Shown: in pieces, positions 41,333 through 42,269 of the stretch | Layout: every line of letters starts with the position of its first letter | How positions within the stretch are numbered: the first letter of the stretch is position 1 | NCBI GenBank assembly: GCA_021781345.1 | Contig: JAJXWZ010000025.1 | Location: 1 to 42,269 of the forward strand | Source of the DNA: Pseudomonadota bacterium | Lineage (GTDB): Bacteria; Pseudomonadota; Gammaproteobacteria; Xanthomonadales; Rhodanobacteraceae | Length of the DNA: 42,269 nt | Direction of reading: 5' to 3' | Program-made: the position numbers and the translations under genes | Notes under the pieces: generated by a model | The model's input: the letters and a program-made list of their open reading frames with translations, nothing else | What the model was told of the DNA's origin: nothing | Databases searched by the model: none

Positions 41333-41812
41333 TTACAGCAGCGCGGGGAGATCCTTGCCGATCTTTTCCGGCGTGTCCGCCGATCCGTAACGCCGCACCA
41401 CGTGGCCGTCGCGATCGACCAGAAACTTGGTGAAGTTCCACTTGATCGCTTCCGAACCCAGCACGCCCGGTGCCGCGTGCTTGAGGAACTTGTACAGCGG
41501 ATGCGCGTCGGCGCCGTTCACGTCGATCTTGGCGAAGATCGGGAAACTCACCTCGTACTTCGTCGAGCAGAAGTTGCGAATTTCCGTGGCGTCACCCGGC
41601 TCCTGGTGGCCGAACTGGTTGCACGGAAACCCGAGGATCTCCAAGCCCTGGTCCTTGTGCGCGCGGTACAACGCCTCCAGCCCTTCGTATTGCGGCGTGA
41701 AACCGCATTTCGAGGCGACATTGACGACCAGCAACAGCTTGCCGCGATACGCATCCAGCTTCTGCGGCGTGCCGTCCAGCAGGTCGGCTTCGAAGTCGTA
41801 AATCGTGGCCAT
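41333..41812 (-). CDS. Glutathione peroxidase family protein (BtuE-like, Cys-type)
   Basis: A 159-residue thioredoxin-fold peroxidase. The start ATG at 41812 has a strong GGAGG, and the longer frame is unconserved. The catalytic tetrad residues are Cys36 (NVASKCGFTPQYEGL, a cysteine in place of selenocysteine), Gln70 (CNQFGHQEPG) and the Trp of WNFTKFLVDRDG, with Asn in the same motif. Cys-type bacterial enzymes usually use thioredoxin rather than glutathione to reduce peroxides. No signal peptide is visible, so it is cytoplasmic. It is convergent with dnaG. Confidence 0.92.
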   Translation of the reverse strand: MATIYDFEADLLDGTPQKLDAYRGKLLLVVNVASKCGFTPQYEGLEALYRAHKDQGLEILGFPCNQFGHQEPGDATEIRNFCSTKYEVSFPIFAKIDVNGADAHPLYKFLKHAAPGVLGSEAIKWNFTKFLVDRDGHVVRRYGSADTPEKIGKDLPALL

Positions 41813-42051
41813 GACGGATACCTCCGAAAACCGCAGTCTATGACAATGCAGGCCATGGATGGCCGGCGACGAAACCAAGCTTTCCCCGCGCCCTTGCAAG
41901 ACGCCGAGGCGCGCAGCCGAACGGCGGAGCAAGCGCCGCACGTTCGACTACATGGATGCAGGAGTTCGGCGCGGCCGCCGTTCGGCGAGCACCAAGGGCA
42001 GTTTCGGCAACACGACGCTGCCGAAACCGTCGTGTCGGGCGCAGTGGCTTT

Positions 42052-42100
42052 GGCTACTTTCGCCGTAACGAAAGTAGCCCGCTCGCCTTGGAGGCGAGCG
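42052..42100. repeat. Double hairpin dispersed repeat
   Basis: GGCTACTTTCG (42052-42062) pairs exactly with CGAAAGTAGCC (42069-42079) around CCGTAA. It is followed at once by CGCTCGCC (42080-42087) pairing with GGCGAGCG (42093-42100) around TTGGA. The first hairpin matches the design at 17313-17345 and the second resembles 10113-10136, so this is a dispersed intergenic element. It lies in the 457-base gene-free stretch after the peroxidase gene. Confidence 0.7.
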
Positions 42101-42269
42101 GAATCGGGACAGGAATGTCATCCCCCGATGCTCGCATTCGAGCTTCGCACGCGATCACTTCGCTCCGCCCCTGCTCGGGCGAAAGGGGTCTGGATGCCGG
42201 GCACGACGACCGCAACAGGAGTACCGGTATTCGGGCGTTCCACGACGCTCGGCCTTGGAGCGCGCAACC
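42101..42269. other. Gene-free end of window with REP-like sequence
   Basis: I see no coding region. A TCTGGATGCCGGGCACGACGA segment (about 42189-42209) resembles, in reverse, the CGTCGTCCCGGC/GGATGCCGG repeats at 9992-10055 and 12244. The stretch 41813-42051 likewise holds no recognisable gene, only the ribosome-binding region of the peroxidase gene near 41813-41824. Confidence 0.5.

Noticed and set aside
41333-41812. Selenocysteine at the peroxidase active site
   Set aside because: The codon at residue 36 encodes Cys (KCGF), with no in-frame TGA.
1-42269. CRISPR arrays, tRNA or rRNA genes, prophage or transposase genes
   Set aside because: No regular repeat-spacer pattern, cloverleaf-like gene, ribosomal RNA signature, integrase or transposase was recognised on either strand; short tRNAs could be missed by eye.

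Overview
The window is a GC-rich (roughly two-thirds G+C), gene-dense gammaproteobacterial chromosome segment. Gene order and protein character point to the Xanthomonadales/Lysobacterales, most likely the Rhodanobacteraceae side. This rests on the rlpA-dacA-ybeD-lipB order, the tsaD/rpsU divergence, the GC-rich intergenic hairpin repeats and a respiratory NirK. The lineage is an inference from family resemblance, not a database result. No rRNA, tRNA, CRISPR array, prophage or insertion sequence was recognised.

Layout. 1-5.6 kb: cell-envelope and lipoate genes (rlpA fragment, dacA, ybeD, lipB), then the periplasmic protease prc. 5.6-8.6 kb: a small membrane protein, a YidB/DUF937 protein and uvrD. 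8.6-9.9 kb: a Tat-exported copper nitrite reductase (nirK) behind a well-formed FNR/Dnr-type box and a correctly placed -10. 10.2-12.1 kb: a WYL regulator overlapping a patatin-like phospholipase gene, divergent from the next block. 12.4-19.2 kb: a cytoplasm-facing three-subunit molybdenum oxidoreductase that best fits sulfite dehydrogenase SoeABC, with an SLC13/TrkA-C anion permease gene lodged between soeA and soeB. 19.3-22.9 kb: a DUF481 outer-membrane protein, yqeY, rpsU, and a tsaD-folB-folK-like run. 22.9-26.4 kb: a two-helix membrane protein, an EcsC protein, a FolM/PTR1-type pteridine reductase and a MidA-type methyltransferase.

26.5-29.8 kb holds the most intriguing cluster. Five tightly spaced genes encode two small EamA/ArnE-like four-helix membrane proteins, an alpha/beta hydrolase between them, a stand-alone acyl carrier protein and a NodE/FabF-like ketosynthase. 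I read it as a dedicated system for making an acyl group and delivering or flipping a lipid. I know of no described pathway with this gene set.

29.8-39.4 kb is all on the minus strand: cysK with a tandem GACGTC palindrome far upstream, a class III aminotransferase paired with an MtnX-like phosphatase, a four-gene tripartite ABC exporter (outer-membrane factor, DevC-like permease, ATPase, lipoprotein adaptor) joined by 4-base stop/start overlaps, and a lower-GC S41 peptidase. 39.5-41.8 kb: dnaG and a glutathione peroxidase. The last 0.45 kb holds dispersed hairpin repeats and no gene.

A structural point: rpsU-yqeY and dnaG normally lie together next to tsaD. Here they are 19 kb apart in opposite orientation, and inverting the segment between about 20.1 and 39.4 kb would restore tsaD/rpsU-yqeY-dnaG.
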